Source: Gemmobacter megaterium
Lineage (GTDB): Bacteria; Pseudomonadota; Alphaproteobacteria; Rhodobacterales; Rhodobacteraceae
Assembly (NCBI RefSeq): GCF_900156815.1
Contig: NZ_FTOT01000002.1
Span: forward strand, 372,001 to 436,000
DNA length: 64,000 nt
Reading direction: 5' to 3'
Part shown: positions 47,682 through 57,535 of the stretch, piece by piece
Layout: each line of letters opens with the position of its first letter
Numbering within the stretch: the first letter of the stretch is position 1
Notes under the pieces: generated by a model
What the model was told of the DNA's origin: nothing
Databases searched by the model: none
Seen by the model: the letters and a program-made list of their open reading frames with translations, nothing else
Position numbers and translations under genes: made by a program

Positions 47682-48086
47682 CTACTCCTCGACCGGCGCA
47701 AGAGGGGTTTCCGGCTCTTTTTGCGCAGCGTCGCGTTTGCCGCCACCGCGCTTGAGCTTGATCACCAGTTTGTGGCCCGCCTCGTCGTCAGAGCTGCGGC
47801 TGACCTTGGCCCTGCCAAGCGGCGGAAGCACAAAGCCCTCGGACCGGGCCAAAGAGGCGCCCAGTTCGTGAAGCACCGCCTCGACAAGCCCCTTGGCCTG
47901 CTTCTTGTTGGCCCCGGTCCGCGCGGACACCCGATCCAGCAGATCCTTCATCTTCAGCACGCCGCCTTCGACCGGGCCCTCGATGGGCGCAACCGGCGCG
48001 GGTGCCGCGGCGCGGGGTTTCTTCGGCGCGCTGGCGGTTTTCCTTGCGCGGGGCTTGGCAGTCGCCGGTTTGGTGGATTTGGCCAT
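47682..48086 (-). CDS. HU-family DNA-binding protein with Lys/Ala/Pro-rich tail
   Basis: A 134-residue protein. Residues 1-40 are a basic Ala/Pro/Lys tail (KSTKPATAKPRARKTAS); the rest has HU-like helix-turn segments (LKMKDLLDRVSARTGANKKQ, LVEAVLHELGASLARSEGF) and a beta arm VLPPLGRAKV. The tail resembles histone H1-like extensions of some alphaproteobacterial HU relatives. It lies 167 bases downstream of lon. Probable nucleoid protein. Confidence 0.82.
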   Translation of the reverse strand: MAKSTKPATAKPRARKTASAPKKPRAAAPAPVAPIEGPVEGGVLKMKDLLDRVSARTGANKKQAKGLVEAVLHELGASLARSEGFVLPPLGRAKVSRSSDDEAGHKLVIKLKRGGGKRDAAQKEPETPLAPVEE

Positions 48087-48201
48087 GGGAAGGCACCCTC
48101 TTGCGATGTTTCACCGCAGAATAGGGCCACTTGCGCGGACAACAAGCCAATTTCGCAGCATCACACGCGACTTAAAACGGTTTTGCGACAGTCGGGCGCC
48201 G

Positions 48202-48234
48202 AAAACGCACAGGGCCGCCTGTGCGGCGGCCCTG
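48202..48234 (-). terminator. Terminator of lon
   Basis: CAGGGCCGCC (48210-48219) pairs perfectly with GGCGGCCCTG (48225-48234) around TGTGC; on the minus strand TGTGCGTTTTCGG follows. The T-run is short and interrupted, so termination may be partial, giving read-through into the HU-like gene. Confidence 0.65.
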
Positions 48235-48253
48235 CGTGGCATCGGAACCGGCG

Positions 48254-50665
48254 TCAGTGCGCCATCTGGCCTTCGCGTCCGGCCCCTTCGGCACGGCGGG
48301 CGAGGGCTGCGGCCTCTTCAGCGGCCTCGTCCCATTCCACCGGCTCGGGCTGGCGAACCAGCGCCAGTTTCAGCACCTCGGACACATGCTTGACCGGAAT
48401 GATCTGCAAGCCTTGCTTCACATTCTCGGGGATCTCGGGCAGATCCTTCTCGTTCTCTTCGGGGATCAGCACCGTGGTGATGCCACCGCGCAGGGCCGCG
48501 AGGAGTTTTTCCTTCAATCCGCCAATGGCCATGGCATTGCCGCGCAGCGAAACTTCGCCCGTCATGGCGATGTCCTTGCGCACCGGAATGCCCGTCAGCA
48601 CCGAGACGATCGACGTCACCATGGCCAGACCGGCCGAGGGGCCATCCTTCGGAGTGGCGCCATCGGGAACGTGGACGTGGATGTCGATGGCATCGAACTT
48701 CGGCGGTTTCACCCCGATCCTGGGCGCGATGGAGCGGACATAGCTGGCCGCCGCATCAATCGACTCCTTCATCACATCGCCCAGTTTCCCGGTCGTCTTC
48801 ATGCGGCCCTTGCCGGGCAGTTTCAGCGCCTCGATGTGCAGCAGATCGCCGCCCACGCTGGTCCAGGCAAGCCCCGTGACCACACCGACCTGATCTTCCT
48901 GTTCCGCAAGACCATAGCGGAACCGACGCACGCCCAGCATGGATTCCAGCCGGTCCGGCGTCACCTCGACGGTCTTGGATGTGCCCTTGACGATTTCGGT
49001 CACTGCCTTGCGTGCGGTCTTGGCGATTTCACGCTCCAGATTCCGCACCCCGGCTTCGCGGGTGTAATAGCGGATGACATCGTTCAGCGCCTCGTCGGTG
49101 ATCGCGTATTCGCCTTTCTTGAGGCCATGCGCCGTGACCTGTTTGGTGATCAGATGCTGGCGCGCGATCTCGCGCTTTTCGTCTTCGGTGTAGCCGGCAA
49201 GGCTGATGATCTCCATCCGGTCAAGCAGCGGCCCCGGCATGTTGTAGCTGTTGGCCGTGGTCAGGAACATGACGTTCGACAGGTCATATTCCACTTCCAG
49301 ATAGTGATCGACAAAGGTGCCGTTCTGTTCTGGATCCAGCACCTCCAGCAGGGCGCTGGCAGGATCGCCACGGAAGTCATGCCCCATCTTGTCGATTTCA
49401 TCGAGCAGGATCAGCGGGTTGGACGTCTTGGCCTTTTTCATCGCCTGGATGATCTTGCCGGGCATCGAGCCGATATAGGTGCGCCGGTGGCCCCGGATCT
49501 CGGATTCATCACGCACGCCGCCAAGGCTGATGCGGATGAATTCGCGCCCCGTCGCCTTGGCGACCGACTTGCCAAGCGAGGTCTTGCCGACACCCGGAGG
49601 GCCGACAAGGCACAGGATCGGGCCCTTGAGCTTGGACGAACGATTCTGCACCGCCAGATATTCGACGATGCGCTCCTTGACCTTTTCCAGACCGTAATGG
49701 TCGGCGTTCAGCACATCCTCGGCCTTGCCCAGATCCTTCTTGACCTTGGACCTGACGTTCCACGGCACCCCGAGAATCCAGTCGAGATAGTTGCGCACCA
49801 CGGTCGCCTCGGCGCTCATGGGGCTCATGGTCTTGAGCTTCTTGACCTCGGCCTCGACCTTTTCCTTGGCCTCTTTCGACAGCTTGGTGCGTGCGATGCG
49901 GGCCTCGATCTCGGCAATCTCGTTCTGGCCGTCCTCGCCGTCGCCCAGCTCCTTCTGGATCGCCTTCATCTGTTCGTTCAGATAGTATTCGCGCTGGGTG
50001 CGCTCCATCTGCGACTTGACGCGGGACTTGATCTTTTTCTCGACCTGAAGGACGGACATCTCGCCCTGCATATGGCCATAGACCTGCTCCAGCCGCTCGG
50101 CCACGTCCAGCGTTTCCAGCAGCTTTTGCTTTTGCGCGACGGTCACACCCAGATGGCCCGACACCAGATCGGCCAACCGCGCGGATTCGCGGGTTTCGGC
50201 GACGGCGGCCAGCGCCTCTTCGGGGATGTTCTTCTTGATCTTGGCGTAGCGTTCGAATTCGTCCGAAACGGTGCGCACCAGCGCCTCGACCGTGGCCTCG
50301 TCGCCGGGCAGTTCGGTCAGGCGCGCGGCCTCGGCCTCGAAAAAGCTGTCGTTTTCGATGAACCGCACGATGCGGACACGCGAACGGCCCTCGACCAGCA
50401 CCTTGACGGTGCCATCGGGCAGCTTCAGCAGTTGCAGCACATTCGCAAGGACACCGACCTTGTAAATCCCGTCGCTGCCGGGATCATCCACCGTGGGATC
50501 GACCTGCGACGACAGCAGGATCTGGCGATCCTCGGACATGACCTCTTCCAGCGCGCGCACGGATTTCTCGCGCCCGACGAACAGCGGCACGATCATATGC
50601 GGGAATACCACGATGTCGCGCAGCGGCAGCACCGGATAGCTGGGGGAAAGGGGTTCGTTCATCAT
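48254..50665 (-). CDS. lon: ATP-dependent Lon protease
   Basis: An 803-residue Lon: N-terminal substrate domain ([19 protein letters not shown]), the AAA Walker [11 protein letters not shown] at about 354-363 with Walker [10 protein letters not shown], and the Ser-Lys protease domain with KDGPSAG (catalytic Ser) and [10 protein letters not shown]. Degrades misfolded and regulatory proteins in the cytoplasm. Full length. Two ATGs in tandem at 50665 with AAGGAACG upstream. Confidence 0.98.
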   Translation of the reverse strand: MMNEPLSPSYPVLPLRDIVVFPHMIVPLFVGREKSVRALEEVMSEDRQILLSSQVDPTVDDPGSDGIYKVGVLANVLQLLKLPDGTVKVLVEGRSRVRIVRFIENDSFFEAEAARLTELPGDEATVEALVRTVSDEFERYAKIKKNIPEEALAAVAETRESARLADLVSGHLGVTVAQKQKLLETLDVAERLEQVYGHMQGEMSVLQVEKKIKSRVKSQMERTQREYYLNEQMKAIQKELGDGEDGQNEIAEIEARIARTKLSKEAKEKVEAEVKKLKTMSPMSAEATVVRNYLDWILGVPWNVRSKVKKDLGKAEDVLNADHYGLEKVKERIVEYLAVQNRSSKLKGPILCLVGPPGVGKTSLGKSVAKATGREFIRISLGGVRDESEIRGHRRTYIGSMPGKIIQAMKKAKTSNPLILLDEIDKMGHDFRGDPASALLEVLDPEQNGTFVDHYLEVEYDLSNVMFLTTANSYNMPGPLLDRMEIISLAGYTEDEKREIARQHLITKQVTAHGLKKGEYAITDEALNDVIRYYTREAGVRNLEREIAKTARKAVTEIVKGTSKTVEVTPDRLESMLGVRRFRYGLAEQEDQVGVVTGLAWTSVGGDLLHIEALKLPGKGRMKTTGKLGDVMKESIDAAASYVRSIAPRIGVKPPKFDAIDIHVHVPDGATPKDGPSAGLAMVTSIVSVLTGIPVRKDIAMTGEVSLRGNAMAIGGLKEKLLAALRGGITTVLIPEENEKDLPEIPENVKQGLQIIPVKHVSEVLKLALVRQPEPVEWDEAAEEAAALARRAEGAGREGQMAH

Positions 50666-50880
50666 CGTTCCTTAGCTGGCAGGAAGGCACCGGCCCCGAG
50701 GAATTCGGCAGCGCCCGGCCTTCCCCTGTCAAGACAGTCTAGATGGTGTCACAGCCAACGCAAGTCAACGGGTGGCACCTGGGAATGATGGCGCAGCAAG
50801 GGGGGCTTTGCGCCGCCCGCCGTTTGTCTGTTCCGGGCAATTCCCCGCAAGGATATTCGGAGCAAAGCGACCGGGTGCCA

Positions 50881-51657
50881 CTACCAGCGCCCGGTCAGCG
50901 CGGCCCAGGTCAGGCTGCCACGACGCGCGAATTCGCTCAGGGCAAGCGTTCCGGACGCGACCCTTGCAGGCTCTTTCATCGCCAGTGCCAGGAGCGGGCG
51001 GGCCTGCCACCCTGCCAGCAACGCAGGCAGCGCCGGGCCGGGCACCTGCCCCCGGCCCCTGCGGGCCGCCGCGATACGGTCCAGCCCCTGACGTGCAAGC
51101 TCGGACACGGCATCCGCCGCCGGGTCCGGCAGCGGATGGCGCCCCCGCGCGGTGAGCGACGGCACAGCGCGCAGCCAGGCAGCCAGCGCCGCAGCCGAGC
51201 CGAACTGGCGCACGGTGGATTCCGCGCTGTCCGGCGCGCCAAGCAGGCGGGCCGCCAACCACATCAGCGCCCCGCCAGTGGACTCGAGATGATCCCACAG
51301 CGCCCCGGATCCGGCAAAGGGATCGCCCCAGACATCCCAGCGCCGTGCCTCGACCAAGCGGTCAAGCACCGCGACCGCTGCGCCATCCCCTTGCAGAAAC
51401 CCGCAGGTTTCCAACACCGGATGCCCTGTGCGGGGGGGCGCCCCCTGCCCGAGTTCGGCCAGAACATCGCGCCACCATTGCAGCCGCATCTCGGCGACCA
51501 GCGGCTCGGTGCTGGCCCATGCCGCGCGCGAGATCTCGACATTGAGCGCGTAGAGCGGGATCAGCAACGCCTGCGCGGCCCGAGGCGCCGCCTCTGCCGT
51601 GCGCAGGCGGTCGGGATCGGCAGAGACCAACAGGGCGCGGCAGTGATCAAGGCTCAT
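50881..51657 (-). CDS. Squalene/phytoene synthase-fold protein, NDUFAF6-like, non-catalytic
   Basis: A 258-residue protein with the trans-isoprenyl-synthase fold (LLIPLYALNVEISRAAW, EMRLQWWRDVLAEL, then AAARLLG and GLDRIAAARR). The first Asp-rich substrate motif of true phytoene and squalene synthases is absent: the position reads NVEIS instead of DDxxD. This fits the NDUFAF6 group, whose mitochondrial member assists complex I assembly. It overlaps the hydrolase gene by four bases. Confidence 0.78.
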   Translation of the reverse strand: MSLDHCRALLVSADPDRLRTAEAAPRAAQALLIPLYALNVEISRAAWASTEPLVAEMRLQWWRDVLAELGQGAPPRTGHPVLETCGFLQGDGAAVAVLDRLVEARRWDVWGDPFAGSGALWDHLESTGGALMWLAARLLGAPDSAESTVRQFGSAAALAAWLRAVPSLTARGRHPLPDPAADAVSELARQGLDRIAAARRGRGQVPGPALPALLAGWQARPLLALAMKEPARVASGTLALSEFARRGSLTWAALTGRW

Positions 51658-52655
51658 CGCAGGTCCGCCAGCCAGTCCCGAATGGCCGCGAACGTATCCG
51701 GATGGTCGACCACATCCAGATGCCCGGCCTGCACCAGCCTGTACTGGCCGCCGTGCGGATTTGCGGCGGACATGGCGGGCTGATAGGCGGTGGCGACAAA
51801 CGCCTCGTCAGCAGTGCCTGCAACCAGCAGGAAGGGCGGCAGGCTGGCCACATCGCGCGGCCAGTCGCGGCGCGGCGCATAAGAGGTGTTCAACCGAAAG
51901 GAATAGGCGGTGGTCGCCGCCTCGCCGCCCGGCGCGGCCAGAACCGCATCGGGAAAGGCAAAGCGGATCACCTCCAGATGGTTCAGCGCCCGGATGCCAA
52001 AGCTGTTGAGGATCGTCAGCCCGATGATCCGCGGCAAGGCCACCTGTGCCCAGCCACCGGCATTGGGCCTGGTCGTCGGGGCATCATGTTGCAGGAATGG
52101 CGCCAGCAGAATCGCCCCGTGCAGCACCCCGCCATGCGCGCCACCCGCCATACGGACCACCAGACCGCCACCTGACGAATGGCCCAGCAGGATCACCAGC
52201 TGGTCTGGCCCTGCGGTGGCCGCGATCAGATCGGCCAGATCATCCTCCATCTGGCCGATGTAGTCGACATCCCCGCGCCGCTTCGGACTGGTGCCATGGC
52301 CCCGCAGGTCAGGCGCCACCACATCGGCCAGACCTTCGGCGGCCAGTGCAGCGCCGAGGCCACGAAACTGCCCGCCATGCCAGCCAGAGCCATGCACCGC
52401 AATCACCAGCGGCACATCGGCCCGCACCGAGTCCCACCGCCGATAGGCCAGTGGCACGCCGTCGCGCGCCATCACCTGCGCCAACGGGACATCTGCCGCC
52501 AGGGGTTCCGGCCCGCCGAACCGCAGCCCCTGCCCCGCTTCGGGGGCGCGCCGCTCCCCCGGACCGCCAAACAGCGCCAGCCCTGTCGCCACCGCCAGCG
52601 TGCCGCCCAGACCGATACCCGCCGCAATCACCAGTCGCGTCAGCGCACGTCTCAA
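51654..52655 (-). CDS. Alpha/beta hydrolase, membrane-anchored or exported
   Basis: A 333-residue protein with an N-terminal hydrophobic segment (about residues 8-30, likely anchor or uncleaved signal) followed by an alpha/beta hydrolase fold: the oxyanion HGSGWHGGQFRGL, PDLRGHGTSP, nucleophile elbow LLGHSSGGGLVVRM and a late QAGHLDVVDHP that supplies His. Substrate unknown; serine aminopeptidase/lysophospholipase-like. Four-base overlaps with both neighbours put it between cimA and the NDUFAF6-like gene. Confidence 0.85.
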   Translation of the reverse strand: MRRALTRLVIAAGIGLGGTLAVATGLALFGGPGERRAPEAGQGLRFGGPEPLAADVPLAQVMARDGVPLAYRRWDSVRADVPLVIAVHGSGWHGGQFRGLGAALAAEGLADVVAPDLRGHGTSPKRRGDVDYIGQMEDDLADLIAATAGPDQLVILLGHSSGGGLVVRMAGGAHGGVLHGAILLAPFLQHDAPTTRPNAGGWAQVALPRIIGLTILNSFGIRALNHLEVIRFAFPDAVLAAPGGEAATTAYSFRLNTSYAPRRDWPRDVASLPPFLLVAGTADEAFVATAYQPAMSAANPHGGQYRLVQAGHLDVVDHPDTFAAIRDWLADLR

Positions 52656-54268
52656 GCCGGACCCACCCCGTCGCGGATCAGTTTCCAGTTGATCGCATCC
52701 AGCAGCGCCATGAACGAGGCATCGACCAGGTTCGGGCTGACCCCAACGGTGGACCAGCGGCGCCCCTGCCCGTCCTCGCTGTCGATCATCACCCGCGTGA
52801 CCGCGTCAATGCCGCCTTGCGTGATGCGCACCTTGAAATCGACCAGCTTCATATCGTCGATACTGGCCTGATAGGGGCCCAGATCCTTGGCCAGCGCCGT
52901 GGACAGCGCGTTGACCGGGCCGCGATCCTCCCCGCTCTCGTCCAGCGATTCCGAGACCGACAGTACCCGCTGGCTGCCGATCCTGACCACGACCACGGCC
53001 TCGGACAGGCTGACCGTGCGCCCTTCGCGGTTGCGCCGCCGCTCTACCGTCACCCGGTAGCGTTCGATCTCGAAAAAGCGCGGGACCAGCCCCAGTTCGC
53101 CGCGGGCGAGCATCTCGAAACTGGCCTGGGCACCATCATAGGCAAAGCCCTGATCCTCGCGCTCTTTCACCCGGTCCAGGATGCGGGCCAGCCGCGGATC
53201 GCCGGGCGGCACCTCCAGCCCCGCTTCGGCCAGCCGCGCGCGCAGGTTCGATTGCCCGGCCTGGTTCGACATCGGAATGATGCGGGTATTCCCGACCGTC
53301 GCAGGCTCGATATGCTCGTAGGTCGAGGGATCCTTGAGAATGGCACTGGCGTGCAGCCCCGCCTTGTGGGCAAAGGCGCTGGCCCCGACATAGGGCGCGG
53401 ATCGCATCGGCACCCGGTTCAGGATGTCGTCCAGCATCCGGCTGATCCGCACCATCTGCGGCAGGCTGTCCCGCGCCACTCCGGTGTCGAACCGGCTGGC
53501 ATAGGGTTCCTTGAGCAGCAGCGTGGGGATCAGCGAGGTCAGATTGGCATTGCCGCAGCGTTCGCCAAGCCCGTTCAGCGTGCCCTGCACCTGCCGCACC
53601 CCGGCATCCACCGCCGCCAGCGAACAGGCCACCGCATTGCCGGTATCGTCATGGCAATGGATGCCCAGACGGTCGCCGGGGATGCGCGCCACCACCTCGG
53701 CCACGATCCGCCCGACTTCGGCAGGCAAGGTGCCGCCATTGGTATCGCACAACACGATCCAGCGCGCGCCGGCCTGATAGGCGGCCTCCAGACAGGCCAG
53801 GGCATAGGTCGGGTTGGCCTTGAACCCGTCAAAGAAATGCTCGGCATCGAACAGGGCCTCGCGCCCCTGGGCAACCATATGCGCGACCGAGGCGCCGATA
53901 GCCTCGACATTTTCCTCCAGCGTCACCCCCAGCGCGGTGGTGACGTGGAAATCATGCGTCTTGCCCACCAGACAGACCGCAGGCGTTCCGGCATTCATCA
54001 CGGCGGCCAGCACATCGTCATTGGCCGCCGACCGCCCGGCCCGCTTGGTCATGCCAAAGGCGGTAAAGGTGGCGCGGGTCTGTGGGCGGGCCGCGAAAAA
54101 GTCGCTGTCGGTCGGATTGGCCCCCGGCCAGCCGCCCTCGATGTAATCCACCCCCAACAGGTCCAGCGCCTGCGCGATCTGGATCTTGTCGGCGACCGAG
54201 AATTGCACGCCCTGCGTCTGCTGCCCGTCGCGCAGCGTGGTGTCGTATAGGTAAAGACGTTCCCTCAC
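52652..54268 (-). CDS. cimA: Citramalate synthase
   Basis: A 538-residue DRE-TIM metallolyase: YDTTLRDGQQTQGVQFS at the start, the metal-binding HCHDDTGNAV, and a C-terminal LeuA-type regulatory domain. This long form (TIGR00977) joins pyruvate and acetyl-CoA to citramalate, a threonine-independent route to 2-oxobutanoate and isoleucine. The start is a GTG at 54268 with GGGAGG upstream. The genome therefore has both ilvA and cimA routes. Confidence 0.93.
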   Translation of the reverse strand: MRERLYLYDTTLRDGQQTQGVQFSVADKIQIAQALDLLGVDYIEGGWPGANPTDSDFFAARPQTRATFTAFGMTKRAGRSAANDDVLAAVMNAGTPAVCLVGKTHDFHVTTALGVTLEENVEAIGASVAHMVAQGREALFDAEHFFDGFKANPTYALACLEAAYQAGARWIVLCDTNGGTLPAEVGRIVAEVVARIPGDRLGIHCHDDTGNAVACSLAAVDAGVRQVQGTLNGLGERCGNANLTSLIPTLLLKEPYASRFDTGVARDSLPQMVRISRMLDDILNRVPMRSAPYVGASAFAHKAGLHASAILKDPSTYEHIEPATVGNTRIIPMSNQAGQSNLRARLAEAGLEVPPGDPRLARILDRVKEREDQGFAYDGAQASFEMLARGELGLVPRFFEIERYRVTVERRRNREGRTVSLSEAVVVVRIGSQRVLSVSESLDESGEDRGPVNALSTALAKDLGPYQASIDDMKLVDFKVRITQGGIDAVTRVMIDSEDGQGRRWSTVGVSPNLVDASFMALLDAINWKLIRDGVGPA

Positions 54269-54347
54269 GCCTCGCCTCCCTCTCGCCTCGTCCGCCGGAT
54301 GGCCCGACCACCCCCGCACCGCCCCCAAGGGAACCGGCGCCCTGTTT

Positions 54348-54397
54348 CATCTGTCCACAAATATCCTCGGGGGTCCGGGGACAGACAGCCCCCGGCG
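54348..54397. repeat. Dispersed palindromic repeat, copy C
   Basis: Plus strand CATCTGTCCACAAATATCCT then CGGGGG, followed by CCGGGG-ACAGACAG-CCCCCGG (54375-54395). It is the third member of the family seen at 17680 and 34329, in the same orientation, between the cysS stop and the cimA start. Confidence 0.75.
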
Positions 54398-54417
54398 TCA
54401 ACCACCCCACGAACCGC

Positions 54418-55887
54418 TCAGATATCCTCCAGCTTGGCCGGGTCGAACCCCGGCCCTGGCACCAGTTCCACCCCCGTCTTGGACATGCGCACCTCGACCC
54501 CAGCGGTGATGAGGGCGGATTTCAGGGCATCGACGGCGGAGAAGTCCTTGGTGGCCGTGGCTTGCAGGCGAAGGGTCACTAGACGCAGACCATATTGTGC
54601 CAGGTCCATAGGGCTGAACAACGGTACATTTCCATCGATGAGCAGCCCCAATAGATTCGCAGATGCCAAGAACTGACCTTCAATCTCTGTTGCTCTTGAA
54701 CGTTCTTCAGAACTCGTCGCTGCTCCTTTTAGAAACGTCCATAGATTGAAAAGCGTATTCAGTTCCGCAAGAGCCAAAGGGGTATTCAGGTTTTCGGATA
54801 GAGAACGCCGAACGGGTTCCGCAGGCAAGGTCGGACCGACTCCAGTGAGTTCTCTGCGCCACTTCCGCAACACACCTTCTGCCTCGCGCGCCTTGTCGGC
54901 CGTCCAGTCCATCGGCTTGGAATAATGCGTCATCAGGAACACATAGCGGATCACCTCGCCCGGCACCCCCTGATCCAGCAATTCGCGCACGGTGAAGAAA
55001 TTGCCCAAACTCTTGGACATCTTCTTGCCCTCGACCAGCAGCATCTCGTTATGCAGCCAGTAGTTGGCAAACCCCTTGGCCGGATCCGCCGCGCCATGGG
55101 CGCAGCAGCTTTGCGCCACTTCGTTCTCATGGTGCGGGAATTGCAGGTCGATCCCGCCGCCGTGAATGTCGAACACATGCGGGGCGGCCAGCGCCTCGGG
55201 CGACAGGCGGTCCTTCATCGCCTCCCACAGCAGGCCATCCGACATCGCAGAGCATTCGATGTGCCAGCCTGGCCGCCCCACGCCCCAAGGCGATTCCCAG
55301 CCCGGCTGATCGCCTGTGGAGGGTTTCCACAGCACGAAATCCATCGGATCTTCCTTGTAGGGCGCCACCTCGACCCGCGCGCCGGCGATCATGTCATCGA
55401 CCGACCGGCCCGACAGCGCGCCATAGGCGGCAAACGACCGGACGCGGAACAGCACATGCCCTTCGGCGGCATAGGCGTGGCCGCCCGCGATCAGCCCTTC
55501 GATCATTGCGACCATCGCCGGGATCCACTCGGTCGCGCGCGGTTCCGCCGTGGGGCGCAGCGCGCCCAGCGCGTCCATGTCGGCGTGATACCAGGCAATC
55601 GTCTCGTCGGTGATGTCGCGGATCGGGCGCCCGGTCTCGGCGGCCTTGGCGTTGATCTTGTCGTCCACATCGGTGAAATTGCGCACATAGGTCACCGCCG
55701 CCTCGCCATAGACATGGCGCAACAGGCGGAACAGCACGTCGAACACCACGACGGGCCGGGCATTGCCCAGATGCGCCCGGTCATAGACCGTGGGCCCACA
55801 GACATACATCCGCACATTGCCGGGGTCGAGCGGCACAAAATCCTCGACCTTGCGGGTCATCGTGTTGCGCAAGCGGATGCGGGCCAT
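54418..55887 (-). CDS. cysS: Cysteinyl-tRNA synthetase
   Basis: A 489-residue class I synthetase with the zinc/cysteine site VCGPTVYD, the HIGH equivalent HLGN in [21 protein letters not shown] and the KMSKS loop in [10 protein letters not shown]. The start at 55887 has AAGGAC upstream; an earlier ATG is less likely. Oddly, the C-terminal part (about 54600-54840) is much poorer in GC than the rest, though the frame is intact and reads as a normal helical domain. Confidence 0.96.
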   Translation of the reverse strand: MARIRLRNTMTRKVEDFVPLDPGNVRMYVCGPTVYDRAHLGNARPVVVFDVLFRLLRHVYGEAAVTYVRNFTDVDDKINAKAAETGRPIRDITDETIAWYHADMDALGALRPTAEPRATEWIPAMVAMIEGLIAGGHAYAAEGHVLFRVRSFAAYGALSGRSVDDMIAGARVEVAPYKEDPMDFVLWKPSTGDQPGWESPWGVGRPGWHIECSAMSDGLLWEAMKDRLSPEALAAPHVFDIHGGGIDLQFPHHENEVAQSCCAHGAADPAKGFANYWLHNEMLLVEGKKMSKSLGNFFTVRELLDQGVPGEVIRYVFLMTHYSKPMDWTADKAREAEGVLRKWRRELTGVGPTLPAEPVRRSLSENLNTPLALAELNTLFNLWTFLKGAATSSEERSRATEIEGQFLASANLLGLLIDGNVPLFSPMDLAQYGLRLVTLRLQATATKDFSAVDALKSALITAGVEVRMSKTGVELVPGPGFDPAKLEDI

Positions 55888-56209
55888 GGCAGTCCTTCCC
55901 TGATGCCTTTGCGGCATTCCCCCGAGGGCGGGCTTACCAACTTCGCTTTTCCTTGGGAACAGCTTGGAACGGCCCGCCTGACAAAAGTCAGCAGGTAATG
56001 CAGCAGATGCAGATGATCGCGGTTCCGTTCATGCCTGCCTCGTATCACGCGGCGCGGTCTGCGTCCAGCCTTCAGGCGCGGCGCAGACCGCCCTACAGCT
56101 AGCGCATTTGGCCACCAGACCAGCCAAATATGGAGCGACGGCCACGCATGGACTGGTCAAGCACGCCGGGCTGGATTAACGTTTGCCGAACCGCAGACGG
56201 AGACCCCCG
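55888..56209. other. 322-base control region between cysS and the alg44-like gene
   Basis: No convincing gene. A 34-codon frame at about 56000-56102 lacks support. It contains the dyad ATTTGGC-N10-GCCAAAT (56106-56129), perfect seven-base arms, about 80 bases before the alg44-like start, a plausible regulator site for the polysaccharide genes. The cysS promoter must also be here. Confidence 0.55.
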
Positions 56210-57535
56210 GTGGAAGTCCGCCACGAACCACCCAGCGCCGAAACCATGTTCCGCCTGCGCGCCCCGCTGCATGTCGGGTTTCCCGACGGTCAGGCCGTCA
56301 AGGTGTCGGACTGGTCGCTCAAGGCGCTCTACACCCCCGATCTGGACGGACGCGATCTGGATGGCCTGATGCTGTCGATCCCGTTCCAGGGGGCAGGCGT
56401 CTATTTCCCCATCGAGCTGGAAAAGGGCGAGGCCGAGAACGAATATCTGTTCCGCAACCTCACGGGGCGCCAGCGCGAGACGCTGGCCCTGTTCTACCGC
56501 AACCTGATGTCGGGCCGCATGTCGAGCACGGCCGACATGATCACCGCGCTGGATTCCCCCGTGGATCTTGTGCCGATGGGCGAGACAGACGCCGAACGCC
56601 AGGCAGGCGAGGCGCGGGTCGGGTCGCGGCGGTCGCGGGCGCTGGTGAACCTGGCCTATTACGGCGCCCTGTTCGCGCTGGTGGCGGGATTTCTGGGCAT
56701 GGTCGCGTGGAACCGCTTCAGCACGGTGCCGGTGCTGTCGGCGCATGTCGCCGCCGCCACCAGCCAGATCGTTGCCCCCGTCACCGGCTATGTCCGTGAA
56801 CTGCCGGTTCCCGCCGGGACCAAGGCGCAGGACGGCGACGTGATCGTCCGGCTGGACGATCAGGATGCGTTGCGCCTGCTGGCCGAGGCCGAGACGGCCG
56901 AGGCGGAAACCGCGCAGATGCTGATCGCCACCGAGGCCCGTCTTGCCGCCCACGCAGCCCAGGCGACCGAGGCCCGCGCCGCCTTTCGCGGCGGGATAGA
57001 GCGCTTCGATCAGGGCGTGTCGGTGAACACCGGCGACTACCACGACGTGCGCCTGAAGCTGGAGGCCGAAGCCAATGCACAGCGCGCCGAAATCGAACGC
57101 CTGAAAGGCCGCATCGCCAGTTTCCGCGAACGGGCCGAGGCCACGGCATTGATCGCACCGGGGCCGGGAACGGTGCTGGAACATCTGATCCGCCCGTTTG
57201 ACATGGTGCGCCCCGGCGATCCGCTGGTCCTGTTCGAACTGGACGAGCCGCGCAGCATCGTGGCCCACCTGCCCGCAAGCTCTGTTCTGAAAATCTGGCC
57301 CGGAATGCGCGCGGACATCGCCTATATGCGCGATGGCGAGCGGTTCGGCGTTCAGGGGGCGGTCCAGCGGATTGTCGTGGACGGGCGGGGGGCCTCTCAG
57401 CTTCTGGTTGCCACGATCACGGTTCCGGGTCTGGGGGTCGAGGACAGCCGCCGCCTGTTCGTCGAAGGGATGCCGGTGTTCGTGGCGCTGAAGCCCGAGC
57501 ATCTGTCCCACTGGCTTCAGGGCTGGCGCCAATGA
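56210..57535 (+). CDS. Alg44-like protein: degenerate PilZ domain plus membrane-fusion (HlyD) domain
   Basis: About 441 residues from a GTG at 56210 (GGAG seven bases upstream; a TTG at 56183 is an alternative). Residues 10-110 are PilZ-like (MFRLRAPLHVGFPDG, VSDWSLKALY, LSIPFQG); one membrane helix follows at about 144-167; residues 180-435 are a periplasmic HlyD-type beta barrel with a coiled-coil hairpin (many Ala/Glu/Arg repeats at 225-300). Alg44 of Pseudomonas has this architecture and activates Alg8 on binding c-di-GMP. Here the RxxxR motif is not seen and the DxSxxG motif reads DWSLKA, so ligand binding is uncertain. ATGA overlap with the Alg8-like gene. Confidence 0.85.
   Translation: MEVRHEPPSAETMFRLRAPLHVGFPDGQAVKVSDWSLKALYTPDLDGRDLDGLMLSIPFQGAGVYFPIELEKGEAENEYLFRNLTGRQRETLALFYRNLMSGRMSSTADMITALDSPVDLVPMGETDAERQAGEARVGSRRSRALVNLAYYGALFALVAGFLGMVAWNRFSTVPVLSAHVAAATSQIVAPVTGYVRELPVPAGTKAQDGDVIVRLDDQDALRLLAEAETAEAETAQMLIATEARLAAHAAQATEARAAFRGGIERFDQGVSVNTGDYHDVRLKLEAEANAQRAEIERLKGRIASFRERAEATALIAPGPGTVLEHLIRPFDMVRPGDPLVLFELDEPRSIVAHLPASSVLKIWPGMRADIAYMRDGERFGVQGAVQRIVVDGRGASQLLVATITVPGLGVEDSRRLFVEGMPVFVALKPEHLSHWLQGWRQ

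Noticed and set aside
50881-51657. Annotating this gene as phytoene or squalene synthase
   Set aside because: The DDxxD substrate motif is absent, so prenyl-transfer activity is unlikely.
56000-56102. 34-codon plus-strand frame beginning [12 protein letters not shown]
   Set aside because: Weak ribosome site, odd composition and no family; kept only as a note in the control-region entry.
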